From Candidatus Scalindua sp. (lineage in GTDB: Bacteria; Planctomycetota; Brocadiia; Brocadiales; Scalinduaceae): a stretch of 45,164 bases of DNA. The translations under genes and the position numbers were made by a program. The stretch lies in the NCBI GenBank assembly GCA_021776915.1, contig JAIQZU010000070.1, forward strand, positions 1-45,164. Direction: 5' to 3'. Below, piece by piece: positions 1 to 8,061 of this stretch (the first letter of the stretch is position 1; each line of letters starts with the position of its first letter). The notes below the pieces were generated by a model. It was not told the origin of the DNA. It searched no databases and worked only from the letters and a program-made list of their open reading frames with translations.

Positions 1-2
1 TC

Positions 3-323
3 TATAAAAATCCGAGGGAACTCCATTGGGTATCAGGCGCATCACTGCTGGTGCTGACGTTGATTATATGTTACACTGGAACCTTTCTTCCTGCTAACAA
101 CCTGTCATATTGGGGTGTAAGTTCAGTTGGTGGTGAAGTTGCAATGCCGACTATGGTGACCGATCATATTGTGGGGAATTATAATGATGGTGGAGAGATT
201 TCCAGTTATGGTTTTAATGTTGTCTACGCATTGCATATTGTTTGTATACCGCTAATGATGTGCATTATCATGGGATTTCACTTTATGATGATACGCAGAA
301 CGGGTGTTTCTGAACCATTGTAA
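3..323 (+). CDS. Cytochrome b, N-terminal domain (5'-truncated by window)
   Basis: The reading frame is open from the window edge, so the 5' end is missing. The visible 106 residues match the second half of a b6-type cytochrome b N-terminal domain: a YKNPRELHWVSG stretch before a membrane helix, then TGTFLPANNLSYWG (the TG-LP-YW motif near the Qo site), and a late helix with two histidines (ALHIVCIPLMM, GFHFMMIRR) where the heme b ligands lie. It should oxidise quinol and pass electrons across the membrane in a bc1/b6f-type complex. The C-terminal half is a separate gene 158 bases downstream, as in cytochrome b6/subunit IV. The GTG at 51 is internal and not the start. The family is secure; which of the several anammox bc complexes this is cannot be told from the fragment. 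Confidence 0.85.
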   Translation, partial: YKNPRELHWVSGASLLVLTLIICYTGTFLPANNLSYWGVSSVGGEVAMPTMVTDHIVGNYNDGGEISSYGFNVVYALHIVCIPLMMCIIMGFHFMMIRRTGVSEPL

Positions 324-327
324 AAAA

Positions 328-449
328 TGTAGCGGAGGTTTTTAAGCCTCCATAAACGTAGCATGCACATTTGTGTATCTTAGAACGTAATATAGAGCGT
401 TATCACGATTGGTATTGATAGTCGTGGAAACCTAAAGGTATCCGCTACA
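328..449. repeat. 122-bp palindromic element between the cytochrome b halves
   Basis: The ends are perfect 9-base inverted repeats (TGTAGCGGA at 328-336, TCCGCTACA at 441-449). A nested hairpin, GGAGG/CCTCC, lies at about 335-351, and a further CACGAT/GTCGTG pairing at about 400-425. The element fills most of the gap between the two cytochrome b genes. It could be a miniature mobile repeat or an intercistronic RNA structure; the sequence alone does not decide. Confidence 0.55.
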
Positions 450-480
450 GTGGATAACTGTATATTGTATAGAAAACTAC

Positions 481-879
481 ATGGTGGACTTAAGTAAAGG
501 AAGAAGTGAAGATGAACTAGAGGCTTTTTATCCTAACGAGATACTCAGACACACACTAATAACATTTTTTTTTATAAGTGCTGTTTTGCTTGGGGTAATG
601 TTCTTCCCGGAATCCTTCCAGAAATCAACTGATGAATTTGCCTCGTTTCAAACCAGACCCCCGTGGTTTTTACTCCCATTTTATCATGTTTCAAGTATTA
701 TTAATAATAAGGTTTGTTGGGTCAGTATTTTAGTAATCTATGCAATAGCCTTTATCAGCGTCCCGTTTCTGGATAGAAATTCTGAAAGAAGTTTATGGAA
801 GAAACCAATCTTTTTAACCATCGTCATTATTAATCTACTAATGATATTTGTTCTGGGTTTAACCAGATATCTTCAATAA
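481..879 (+). CDS. Cytochrome b C-terminal domain / subunit IV-like protein
   Basis: This 132-residue membrane protein has a short N-terminal soluble part (FYPNEILRHT, matching the F-P-D-x motif that opens cytochrome b C-terminal domains). It has three predicted membrane helices, at about 25-42, 77-94 and 108-128. A TRPPWFLLPFYH motif lies between helices 1 and 2 and corresponds to the PEW(Y/F)xLPxY region by the Qo site. In canonical proteins this motif is PEWY; here it is PPWF, so the conserved Glu is replaced by Pro. Length and helix number fit b6f subunit IV. It should assemble with the upstream cytochrome b fragment. Its stop codon is one base before the start of the next cytochrome, indicating co-transcription. 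Confidence 0.75.
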   Translation: MVDLSKGRSEDELEAFYPNEILRHTLITFFFISAVLLGVMFFPESFQKSTDEFASFQTRPPWFLLPFYHVSSIINNKVCWVSILVIYAIAFISVPFLDRNSERSLWKKPIFLTIVIINLLMIFVLGLTRYLQ

Positions 880-880
880 G

Positions 881-1963
881 ATGATTCATATACATCCGGG
901 TACAAAGTCCTTTTCATGCGTGTTTAGTTTAGTGATGGTAATTATCGTCATGGCCTTACCTTCAGGCTGCAAATTAATTGAAAACCAGCATCCTGAACTA
1001 GCCATGAGGGGGGCGGAATTTCCGGGATCACACAAATGCGCCGATTGCCATGTAGATATTTATAATGAATGGGTGGGATCATCGCATTCGAAGAGTTACA
1101 CCAGTGAAGAGTTCAGAGAGTCTACCAATAATTATGAATTTAAGTTCTGCATCAGATGTCATGCGCCGGAAACTATATTTACATCACTGGAAGTAGATTC
1201 TGATAAAACGGCAATCTCCTTGCCTAAGTCAAAGAATGGTGAAATAGTATCAAGGGAATATAATCTTGAGGATGGTGTTGATTGCCATGGCTGTCATCTT
1301 ACTATGGATTGCACACTCGCAGGCCCTCATTCAGGAATATCCCCACATCCTATAGAGAAGAAAGAAGAGTTATATAAAAGGAGTGAACTTTGCGGTAAAT
1401 GCCATATTGATACATTCGAAGAGTATTTAACGTATATAACGGATGGCAATGATAAAACATGTCAGGATTGCCATATGCCTGCGGTCAGGCGTAAACTGAT
1501 CCAGAATGAACCATGGCAGAAATTACATGTACGTAAGGAAGGAAAGGCGCATACATTTTCCATCTTAAGCGCCTTGGAAAATAATAAAGATTTCATAGAA
1601 ATAACATTTACTGAATTAAATGATAACAATAAACAAATAAAAGGTAACGTGGAAATCCTGAATTCTAAGGTTAACCACTTCATCCCTACCGGAAAATACG
1701 GATATAGAGAGGTTCTTTTGTTAATCAATCTGAAGGATAATTTAGGGATAATAATTAAGTCTAGACAGGAGAGTATGTTTGTAGAATTGAATACCCAGCT
1801 TAGACCGAGAGAGAAGAAGATTTATAGTTTTGAGTTTGATATAGATAGTGAGAATGGTGTGAAAGCTCTAGAGGCTATTCTTTTCAGGACGAATTTTGAT
1901 AGAACAAAGCAGACATTACTTGCAAAGGTGGAGTTGGAACTGGATCAATCAAAGATGGATTGA
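881..1963 (+). CDS. Pentaheme c-type cytochrome lipoprotein (cytochrome c554-like)
   Basis: A 360-residue exported protein. The N-terminus has a hydrophobic stretch (about 12-26) ending in LPSGC, a lipobox, so Cys30 is probably lipidated. Five CxxCH heme sites follow: CADCH 53, CIRCH 90, CHGCH 135, CGKCH 171 and CQDCH 194. The arrangement (first heme followed by a W-x-x-S-x-H-x motif, and the paired DCHGCH) resembles the cytochrome c554 / NrfB-like domain. Residues 215-360 have no heme motif and look beta-rich, so they may be a docking domain. The start codon lies one base after the subunit IV stop. The likely role is the electron acceptor or exit subunit of the bc-type complex. Heme count is seen directly; partner assignment is inferred from position. 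Confidence 0.8.
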   Translation: MIHIHPGTKSFSCVFSLVMVIIVMALPSGCKLIENQHPELAMRGAEFPGSHKCADCHVDIYNEWVGSSHSKSYTSEEFRESTNNYEFKFCIRCHAPETIFTSLEVDSDKTAISLPKSKNGEIVSREYNLEDGVDCHGCHLTMDCTLAGPHSGISPHPIEKKEELYKRSELCGKCHIDTFEEYLTYITDGNDKTCQDCHMPAVRRKLIQNEPWQKLHVRKEGKAHTFSILSALENNKDFIEITFTELNDNNKQIKGNVEILNSKVNHFIPTGKYGYREVLLLINLKDNLGIIIKSRQESMFVELNTQLRPREKKIYSFEFDIDSENGVKALEAILFRTNFDRTKQTLLAKVELELDQSKMD

Positions 1964-2020
1964 GGGGTTTCCAAACGAGATCATTCCCAGGTTGTTGCAG
2001 CGATTGCATCTTGTTTTTTT

Positions 2021-2174
2021 GGAGTGCAGTGTGTCACTGCTTTAATACGCATCATCATGGATGATGCACTCCATATTTTCGTCCAATATATAAATACTAA
2101 ATTCAGAATACACAATGAATATCTTGCTAAATACAATTTTGCGAAGCCCGTCCGAACGGTTTAGCCGAGCGGGC
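2021..2174. repeat. Two inverted repeats in the cytochrome intergenic gap
   Basis: The 249-base gap between the pentaheme and the next cytochrome gene holds two structures. The first is an 8-base inverted repeat, GGAGTGCA (2021-2028) and TGCACTCC (2065-2072). The second is a GC-rich hairpin with arms GCCCG (2146-2150) and CGGGC (2170-2174). The second resembles other GC-rich hairpins at 8567 and 10246 in this window. No promoter or gene was recognised here. Confidence 0.4.
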
Positions 2175-2212
2175 AAAACCAAGAATTTAGCAACTAAAAA
2201 GGGCTGAATTCT

Positions 2213-3556
2213 ATGCTGGAGAATATTAGAAAAAGAGATAAAAAGAGAGTAATAGTACTATCGGTAGTAGCTATCCTCTCTTTAATATGTTGCATTACGT
2301 TGTTTGAGATTGCTGCGCATAAGCCGGGTTCTCCGGAATTCTGTGTAAGATGTCACAGTATGCAGCCCTCTTATAATTCATGGAAGGAAACTGTATTCTG
2401 TAACGCTGAATGTCTGGATTGTCACACACATGATGGTAGCGGCAGGACATTGTCTGTTGAAATTCAGGATAGTAACTGTACAAACACAGGCTGTCATCCT
2501 GTTGAAGAGCTTGCGTCCCAGTTATCAGTATACAAAGAGGTATTTGTCTTTAACCACAAAACACACCTGAAAGAATTCCCTGCTAATCTCAAATTACGTT
2601 GTATCGGGTGCCATTCGTATATGGGCAGAGAGGTACGGGAAGAAGTAAAAACAAGACATTTTGGTATAGATGAAAATGCGTGTTTTGTCTGTCATTTCAT
2701 AAAAGGTGAAACCACTTTACTTACAACCAATGATAAAAAAGAAGTTGATGATTGTTCGCTGTGTCATAAGGACGTACAGAAAAAGATTATGATTTATGAG
2801 AAGGAATTTGATCATTTAAAATATGAAAAGAAACTGAAGATAGAGTGCACAAATTGCCATTTCGAGACTATACACAGGGGCAATGAAGTAGGAACGAAGA
2901 ATTGTTACTATTGCCATACAAAGATTTCTGAGGAATATGAGGGTGCAGACAGAATGCACAATGACCACGTGGAAGAACATAAGGTCCCATGCTCTCCATG
3001 TCATGATGAAATTTCCCATAAGTGGGGGGATGAATACATTTATAATATATTGCCGGAGAGGGATATTGAGGACAAAGACAAAAATCTTCTGAGTGTTTCA
3101 GATATTAACAGGGTTGCAGGATCAAGTGGTGTTATTATTGATGTGAAAGATGAAGCACATATTCCTGGGAAAGAGCCTTATTCATTGCAAAGAAAAGTAT
3201 ATGCAGGTAGTGGTGGCAGGGGGGTGGAAAGAAGTCCAGATCCGATGTATCTAGCTACAGTTAATTGTACAGCATGTCACAAAGACAAAGATCTGGCCGT
3301 CGATCCGATGATATGTAATACCTGCCATGAGAAGGGATTTGACAAAACAATGGCAGAGCAGAAAGAATATATTACAAGTATGTTAGACTCTTTATCAGAA
3401 GTGCTGACAGAATCACAAAAACAGGGAGTGCCGGAAGCACTGATTTATGAATCCAGGCATAATTATGACTTGATTGTACGCGATGGAAGCTTTGGGGTAC
3501 ACAATATCAAGTATATTAAGGATTTAATTAATCACAGTATACAACGTTTGGAATAA
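2213..3556 (+). CDS. Membrane-anchored multiheme cytochrome c, NapC/NirT-type N-terminus, about 11 hemes
   Basis: A 447-residue protein with one N-terminal membrane anchor (13-33) followed at once by CVRCHSMQP, the first-heme signature of NapC/NrfH-type quinol-oxidising cytochromes. Ten CxxCH sites are at residues 44, 67, 130, 157, 181, 212, 231, 260, 352 and 368. In addition C89-TNTG-C94-H95 is a CX4CH motif, a non-canonical heme site. Residues 265-351 have no heme site and separate the C-terminal heme pair from the rest. The family suggests electron transfer from the membrane to periplasm-like (anammoxosome) partners. It is much longer than NapC or NrfH (4 hemes), so it is a fused or extended form. 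It lies in the same direction as the neighbouring cytochromes and probably serves the same complex. Confidence 0.75.
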   Translation: MLENIRKRDKKRVIVLSVVAILSLICCITLFEIAAHKPGSPEFCVRCHSMQPSYNSWKETVFCNAECLDCHTHDGSGRTLSVEIQDSNCTNTGCHPVEELASQLSVYKEVFVFNHKTHLKEFPANLKLRCIGCHSYMGREVREEVKTRHFGIDENACFVCHFIKGETTLLTTNDKKEVDDCSLCHKDVQKKIMIYEKEFDHLKYEKKLKIECTNCHFETIHRGNEVGTKNCYYCHTKISEEYEGADRMHNDHVEEHKVPCSPCHDEISHKWGDEYIYNILPERDIEDKDKNLLSVSDINRVAGSSGVIIDVKDEAHIPGKEPYSLQRKVYAGSGGRGVERSPDPMYLATVNCTACHKDKDLAVDPMICNTCHEKGFDKTMAEQKEYITSMLDSLSEVLTESQKQGVPEALIYESRHNYDLIVRDGSFGVHNIKYIKDLINHSIQRLE

Positions 3557-3589
3557 TACATTTCGTTTCGGATGGGGCTGACGTCAGAT

Positions 3590-3635
3590 CTCTCTTTCGA
3601 GAGGATTTCAGAATAGGAATCCTCTCGAAAGAGAG
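3590..3635. other. Perfect 18-bp inverted repeat with 10-base loop
   Basis: Arms at 3590-3607 and 3618-3635 are perfectly complementary over 18 bases (starting CTCTCTTTCGAG), with the loop at 3608-3617. It lies between two multiheme cytochrome genes. There is no run of T after either arm, so a simple intrinsic terminator is unlikely. An RNA stabiliser or processing site that sets different protein amounts, or a repeat element, are the main options. Confidence 0.6.
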
Positions 3636-3688
3636 GAAAATGGAAGCAAGCTTTAGAAAGTTTTTTGAGTCACAAAAAAGTTATTCAT

Positions 3689-4948
3689 ATGAACAAATTT
3701 GTTTTAATTGTTAGTTGTTTTTGGTTAATAACTATATTATTCTTCAACTCTGAAGGCAGGGGCGAACAGCCGTTCGACCATACTTTGCATCCACCACACC
3801 TGGCGGGAGTAGGTGAGACTCATACTCCGTCAAAGATTTCCACAAAGAAAACAGATTCCTGTACGGCAAGGTGCCATGTTAATTATATGGCATATGAAAA
3901 CAAATTTAAATCTCTCAAAAAGGATGAAATATTTAAACATAAGTCACATTCATCCGAGCAGGACATGGACTGCGAATCCTGCCACGACGATAGCGAGGTC
4001 AATACCAAGGGGCATGGTAAACTGATAATTAAAGAAGAAAACTGTCTTAAGTGTCATCATGTCGAATTAAAAGTATCTGAATGTAAAAGATGCCATAATA
4101 ATATTGATGATAATTCCATGAAATATAAGAAGGAGAAATTCATACACGGGTTTACGGTGGAAAGTGATGTTGACTGTGGGTTATGTCACGTTAAAGACCC
4201 GAATGCTTCGATAAAAAATGAAGAAATAAATTGTGTTAAATGCCACCATACAACACCGGGTTTAGATTGCGTAAAGTGTCATAAAGATGATTTAGACAAG
4301 TATTTAAATACAGACCCACAGAGGAAGGACAGTCTTTCATGGACTGTATCTTTCAGTCACGCTCAGCATCCCGAACAGGATTTGTCATGCAAGGAATGCC
4401 ACCCGATCAGTCATGAGAATGATGCCGGTATTGTAGAATACAACCTCAATTGCAGTAAATGCCATCATGCCTCTGAGGAAAAGGCAGGGTGTATTGAATG
4501 CCATAATGAACCTTCTGAATATTTAAGAGGCGAAACAGGAGTTGAAGGAATTAAATCCATGCCTGATATGATGTCCAGAGCAGTAAAATGTGAAGACTGC
4601 CATAAGTATGATGGAGAGGGTCTGCAATTTAAAGGAGTAAAGGAACAGTGTATAGAATGTCATAATGGTGATTATGGAAAACTATACAATGCCTGGACTA
4701 AGACTATTAAGGATAGATTGAGAGAATTCAATTATCATATACAATCATTAGATGAAGAATCCGGCTTCCTTTACAAAAATGAGACAGATATGGAAGGGGA
4801 GAAGAAGGAGGAAGCAGTGGGGCAGTCGAATCTGGACAATTTTATGGATCGAACAGGTAAGACAGTTGATTTAATTACAAAATACGGGACTCACAATTTT
4901 AACCTGACAAGGAAACTCCTGGATTATCTGGAAGAAAAGATAAAATAA
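3689..4948 (+). CDS. Secreted multiheme cytochrome c, about 12 hemes
   Basis: ATG at 3689 is preferred over an in-frame TTG at 3665, because it puts a normal signal peptide at the N-terminus (lysine at 3, hydrophobic 4-20). The 419-residue product has eleven CxxCH sites (95, 119, 132, 163, 182, 194, 234, 255, 268, 301, 321) and one CX3CH (C58-TAR-C62-H63). Many sites are followed or preceded by extra His (CHH, SHAQHP), typical of bis-His class III-like multiheme proteins. The C-terminal 90 residues are charged, heme-free and probably helical. No enzyme active-site motif was recognised, so an electron carrier or hub role is most likely. It is the last gene of the respiratory cluster. There is no clear Shine-Dalgarno at either start. 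Confidence 0.75.
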   Translation: MNKFVLIVSCFWLITILFFNSEGRGEQPFDHTLHPPHLAGVGETHTPSKISTKKTDSCTARCHVNYMAYENKFKSLKKDEIFKHKSHSSEQDMDCESCHDDSEVNTKGHGKLIIKEENCLKCHHVELKVSECKRCHNNIDDNSMKYKKEKFIHGFTVESDVDCGLCHVKDPNASIKNEEINCVKCHHTTPGLDCVKCHKDDLDKYLNTDPQRKDSLSWTVSFSHAQHPEQDLSCKECHPISHENDAGIVEYNLNCSKCHHASEEKAGCIECHNEPSEYLRGETGVEGIKSMPDMMSRAVKCEDCHKYDGEGLQFKGVKEQCIECHNGDYGKLYNAWTKTIKDRLREFNYHIQSLDEESGFLYKNETDMEGEKKEEAVGQSNLDNFMDRTGKTVDLITKYGTHNFNLTRKLLDYLEEKIK

Positions 4949-5052
4949 TATTCTGGTTTTATGTTGTTAAAGAAACTGTAGGGTCACTTGACAATTTCAG
5001 AAAAGGAATCGAGTCTGTCAAGAATTTTGTGTAAACCTCAAATCCTGTGTTA

Positions 5053-5268
5053 CAAACAAGGCTCTATTCTTTCACCAAAATGAATTGAAAGTTGCCCAAT
5101 AATCATATTCCAATTACGTGCTCTCATAGTCCATTTCTTTAACCTACCCTGCAAAGCCAGAAATACTATTTTTAAGGCAGAATCATTCGTAGGGAAGATT
5201 CGTTTCGGCCTGGCAACTTTTCTGATACAACGAATCAAAATTGTGTAAATGTCGTGATATGACACCTT
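5053..5268 (-). pseudogene. IS256-family (mutator-type) transposase, C-terminal remnant
   Basis: About 70 residues on the minus strand match the extreme C-terminus of IS256-type transposases. The order is IRKVARPKRIFPTNDSALK, then L-A-L, then KKWTMRARNW, then a final Q-L-S-I-H-F-G-E-R-I. Family members have FPTDEAALKLLYLAL, KKWTMP-x-x-NW and NQFAIxFEDR there. Everything upstream, including the catalytic DDE residues, is absent because the frame runs into the phosphofructokinase gene. It is a dead fragment marking an old insertion. The 4949-5052 stretch beside it holds nothing recognisable. Confidence 0.75.
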
Positions 5269-5274
5269 ATTCCG

Positions 5275-6459
5275 TTAAAGCCCAAACCCTACAAGTTTTG
5301 CATTTAGTCTTGGTATGTCATACATTGTATTCACATTAACTCTTCTAGTTCCTTTGCTTACCTCATCTAATGAAGCATGTGTAATCTTGCCATCACTATA
5401 ACTAATCATTCTGCCTGAAATCCCTTTTTCAATCAATTCAACAGCAGCAACACCAAAATGCCTGGCTTTTCTTACATCATAACTGTTTGGAGCTGCTCCC
5501 CTTTGTAAATAGCCCAGGCTAGTTGATCTAATCTTTTGATCAGTTCTCTTTTTCAGATCAGTTTTTAATCTTTCAGCAATTCCACCAAGTTGTATATGTC
5601 CAAACTCATCCTTTCCACCGCTAGAAATTAAATCTTCATACTCTCTAATCTTAGTCCCTTCTGAAACAATTATAATATCATAAGAGACCCCTTCTTTTTT
5701 CCTTCTCATTAAAATATCAGAAATCTCATCTAAAGATGGAGACCATTCCGGAATCAGAACAATACCCACACTTGTAGAATTTCCACCCTCATATGCAAGC
5801 AGCCCTGAATGTCTTCCCATCGTTTCAAGTATTGTTGTTTGATCATGTGATTTTGCAGTACCATGAAGATTCTCTACAGCTTCTTTTATCACATCAACAG
5901 CAGTTTCAAAACCTAGAGTATAATCAGTTCCAAGCAAATCTCCATCAATTGTTTTTGGAATACCTATAACATTTATTCCCAATTTAGATGCTTTATTTCC
6001 TGCACCAAGAGTATCCTCTCCACCAATTGCAATAATGTAATCTAAACCCAGTCTTTCAATATTCTCAAATAAGATTTTTGACCTGTCATTTTCCTTACCA
6101 AACGGATTTGTTCTTGAACTTCCTAAATTTGTGCCCGGATATTCACCCCATTTACTAACATCTGTTTTAGATAAAGGGGAAATTAACAAACCGGCATTCT
6201 TTACAACATCTTTCCAAAAAAACTCATGTACTTCTCTCCTGATCATTTCCTTTGCAGACGCCTCCAGTCTTTTCTGTAAATCAGAATGTAAGTCATTAGT
6301 TTTTTCAACAACTCCCGGTTCAATTAATCCCTTCCATCCATCAACAATACCGTAAACCTCGTAGCCTAAAGTTAATGCTTTTTTTGTAGCGTACTTAATA
6401 GCTGGATTTAACCCGGGCGCATCTCCACCACCTGTTAAAATTCCTATTCTTTTTGCCAT
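5275..6459 (-). CDS. 6-phosphofructokinase, PPi-type signature residues
   Basis: A 394-residue PFK-A superfamily enzyme phosphorylating fructose 6-phosphate at C1. The N-terminal GILTGGGDAPGLN is the nucleotide/PPi loop. IGGEDT at 145-150 has Asp149 where ATP enzymes have Gly (GGDGS). PKTIDGD at 168-174 has Lys169 where ATP enzymes have Gly, followed by the catalytic Asp172. METMGRHSG-like sequence lies at 212-219. Asp plus Lys at these two positions is the recognised mark of pyrophosphate-dependent PFK, so a reversible PPi enzyme is likely. Oddly, the usual GGDD is GGED. An extra segment at about 55-120 makes the protein longer than E. coli PfkA (320). The start ATG follows a GAGG-type ribosome site, 24 bases after the phosphoglycerate kinase stop, so the two form an operon. 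Confidence 0.85.
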   Translation of the reverse strand: MAKRIGILTGGGDAPGLNPAIKYATKKALTLGYEVYGIVDGWKGLIEPGVVEKTNDLHSDLQKRLEASAKEMIRREVHEFFWKDVVKNAGLLISPLSKTDVSKWGEYPGTNLGSSRTNPFGKENDRSKILFENIERLGLDYIIAIGGEDTLGAGNKASKLGINVIGIPKTIDGDLLGTDYTLGFETAVDVIKEAVENLHGTAKSHDQTTILETMGRHSGLLAYEGGNSTSVGIVLIPEWSPSLDEISDILMRRKKEGVSYDIIIVSEGTKIREYEDLISSGGKDEFGHIQLGGIAERLKTDLKKRTDQKIRSTSLGYLQRGAAPNSYDVRKARHFGVAAVELIEKGISGRMISYSDGKITHASLDEVSKGTRRVNVNTMYDIPRLNAKLVGFGL

Positions 6460-6483
6460 ATTTATTCTCGCCTCATCTTAAAT

Positions 6484-8040
6484 TTATTTTGCAAGCAAGT
6501 AATTTATTGATACTGAATCTCTTAAATATCTAAACTTAGGGTCATAACCCCCTATAATTAACTTTTGAAAGCTCATCCTTAAACAAACAGTTACCGGTGA
6601 ATCCAGAACAGTTTCAAGCAAAGTAGCGCCCCCGCCGGTAGACTTAAACCCCAAATCAAATTGTTCGCCCTTTTCTCTCTCATACTCAGAAACCATATAA
6701 TTTGTAGTGCCTCCACCTCTTTCCTTTACTGCAGTCTTATTTTTATGTATAGAATTTATTATACTCCTTGTCCCTTCTTTACATTCATTCTCATCTGTCC
6801 CCATTGAACCATTCCAGACTATTGTTTTGGATCTGCTTATAATGGCATCGTAAATCCTTTTAGTTTGTGTCCCTATATCATGAATTTGATCTCCATTATT
6901 CAACTCAAAGAGCTTGAGATTGACTTTCTTCCCATTTCTTAATACAGAATAATCAACTGGAATAATTAATCTTCTGTCATCTGCAATATCAAAATCATCA
7001 AAAGAATTACCTTTTACATTAAACTGAGTTACTATTTGATAATTGTTATAAAGTCTTAACAAGCCCTTTGCCAATCTAACTTCTTCTTCAACTTGCCTGC
7101 TTTCTAAATTGTACTCTTCTAAAAAGCTTTGATTCCTCAATCCTCTTATGTTTCTTGCGACTTCCGGATTAAGTTTAACTAAAGTACTCGCATTAGCTAT
7201 ATCTACTTGAGCATAAATAAATGCATTCATCAAATGCCCCCCAACTAAAACAGAATCAACAAGATTTTCTCCGATACTTGTCATAAGATCCGGATTTATT
7301 GAATTAATTTGATGAGATGTTTTCTCTGCCCAGAGAATCCTTCTTACAAGGTTCAGGCTATCTTTAACTTTGTCTCCGCCAACAATCACAGTGTAGGGTG
7401 AATTAGGTTTTTTACTTTCTTTATGTCCTTCTATTTCAGCATGCAATAAATCCCCTGCTAATCCAGGCACCAGAGTATGTATATAATTAGATGTATCTTC
7501 GGTTCTATGTGCTGTCCCGAAAGCATTCTGTATGCTTAAATCTATAACCCCGGCTAATGCCTTTGCCAATCCTCCTTTATTCCTCTGCTCATCAGGGTGG
7601 AATCTGATATTATCCAGCATAGGAACCTTCCCGCCCGCAATCAATCTTTGGATGTATCCTTTGCTAAGCTGGTCATTATGATAACTGTTGTTTTTTTCAT
7701 CAAATCTAATTATTTCTACCTGTTGCCCCAGGCTGCTTGAAACAGAATCAACTATAACATCTAATGAGTATTTCGGGTCATAACCCCTGGGCCTGCCAAG
7801 ATGTGTAGCTAACAAAGGGATTGCACCAGAATCAACTAGTTTATTAATAAAAGGCGCAGATTGAGCGATCCTATAATCATCTACCACAGCGCCATCATGA
7901 ATAGGAACATTAAACTCCGATTTAACTAAGAGTATCTTTCCCCTTAACTCATTCAAAAAATCGCTGGCAATTAAATACCTGGAATTTAGATCTGTACCCA
8001 TAATAGAAGATAATGCAAATTCAACTTGTTCAAATACCAT
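6484..8040 (-). CDS. Divergent phosphoglycerate kinase-like protein
   Basis: The fold-defining motifs of phosphoglycerate kinase run in order: SEFNVP, DDYRI, THLGRPRG, DNIRFHPDE, NAFGTAHR, VGGDKVKD, KTIVWNGSMG, GGGTT and STGGGATLLE. It should interconvert 1,3-bisphosphoglycerate and 3-phosphoglycerate. Several residues are unusual: the Asp of R-x-DFNVP is Glu, WNGPMG is WNGSMG, and the Mg-nucleotide Asp of GGGD(S/T) is Thr. It is also about 100 residues longer than normal (about 400). The start is uncertain: ATG 8040 is used; TTG 8061 lies upstream and ATG 8001 gives the most PGK-like N-terminus. None has a clear Shine-Dalgarno. It is upstream of and co-directional with the phosphofructokinase. 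It may be a specialised paralogue with altered catalysis. Confidence 0.75.
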   Translation of the reverse strand: MVFEQVEFALSSIMGTDLNSRYLIASDFLNELRGKILLVKSEFNVPIHDGAVVDDYRIAQSAPFINKLVDSGAIPLLATHLGRPRGYDPKYSLDVIVDSVSSSLGQQVEIIRFDEKNNSYHNDQLSKGYIQRLIAGGKVPMLDNIRFHPDEQRNKGGLAKALAGVIDLSIQNAFGTAHRTEDTSNYIHTLVPGLAGDLLHAEIEGHKESKKPNSPYTVIVGGDKVKDSLNLVRRILWAEKTSHQINSINPDLMTSIGENLVDSVLVGGHLMNAFIYAQVDIANASTLVKLNPEVARNIRGLRNQSFLEEYNLESRQVEEEVRLAKGLLRLYNNYQIVTQFNVKGNSFDDFDIADDRRLIIPVDYSVLRNGKKVNLKLFELNNGDQIHDIGTQTKRIYDAIISRSKTIVWNGSMGTDENECKEGTRSIINSIHKNKTAVKERGGGTTNYMVSEYEREKGEQFDLGFKSTGGGATLLETVLDSPVTVCLRMSFQKLIIGGYDPKFRYLRDSVSINYLLAK

Positions 8041-8061
8041 TTGGTGTATGTGAACCTGCAA

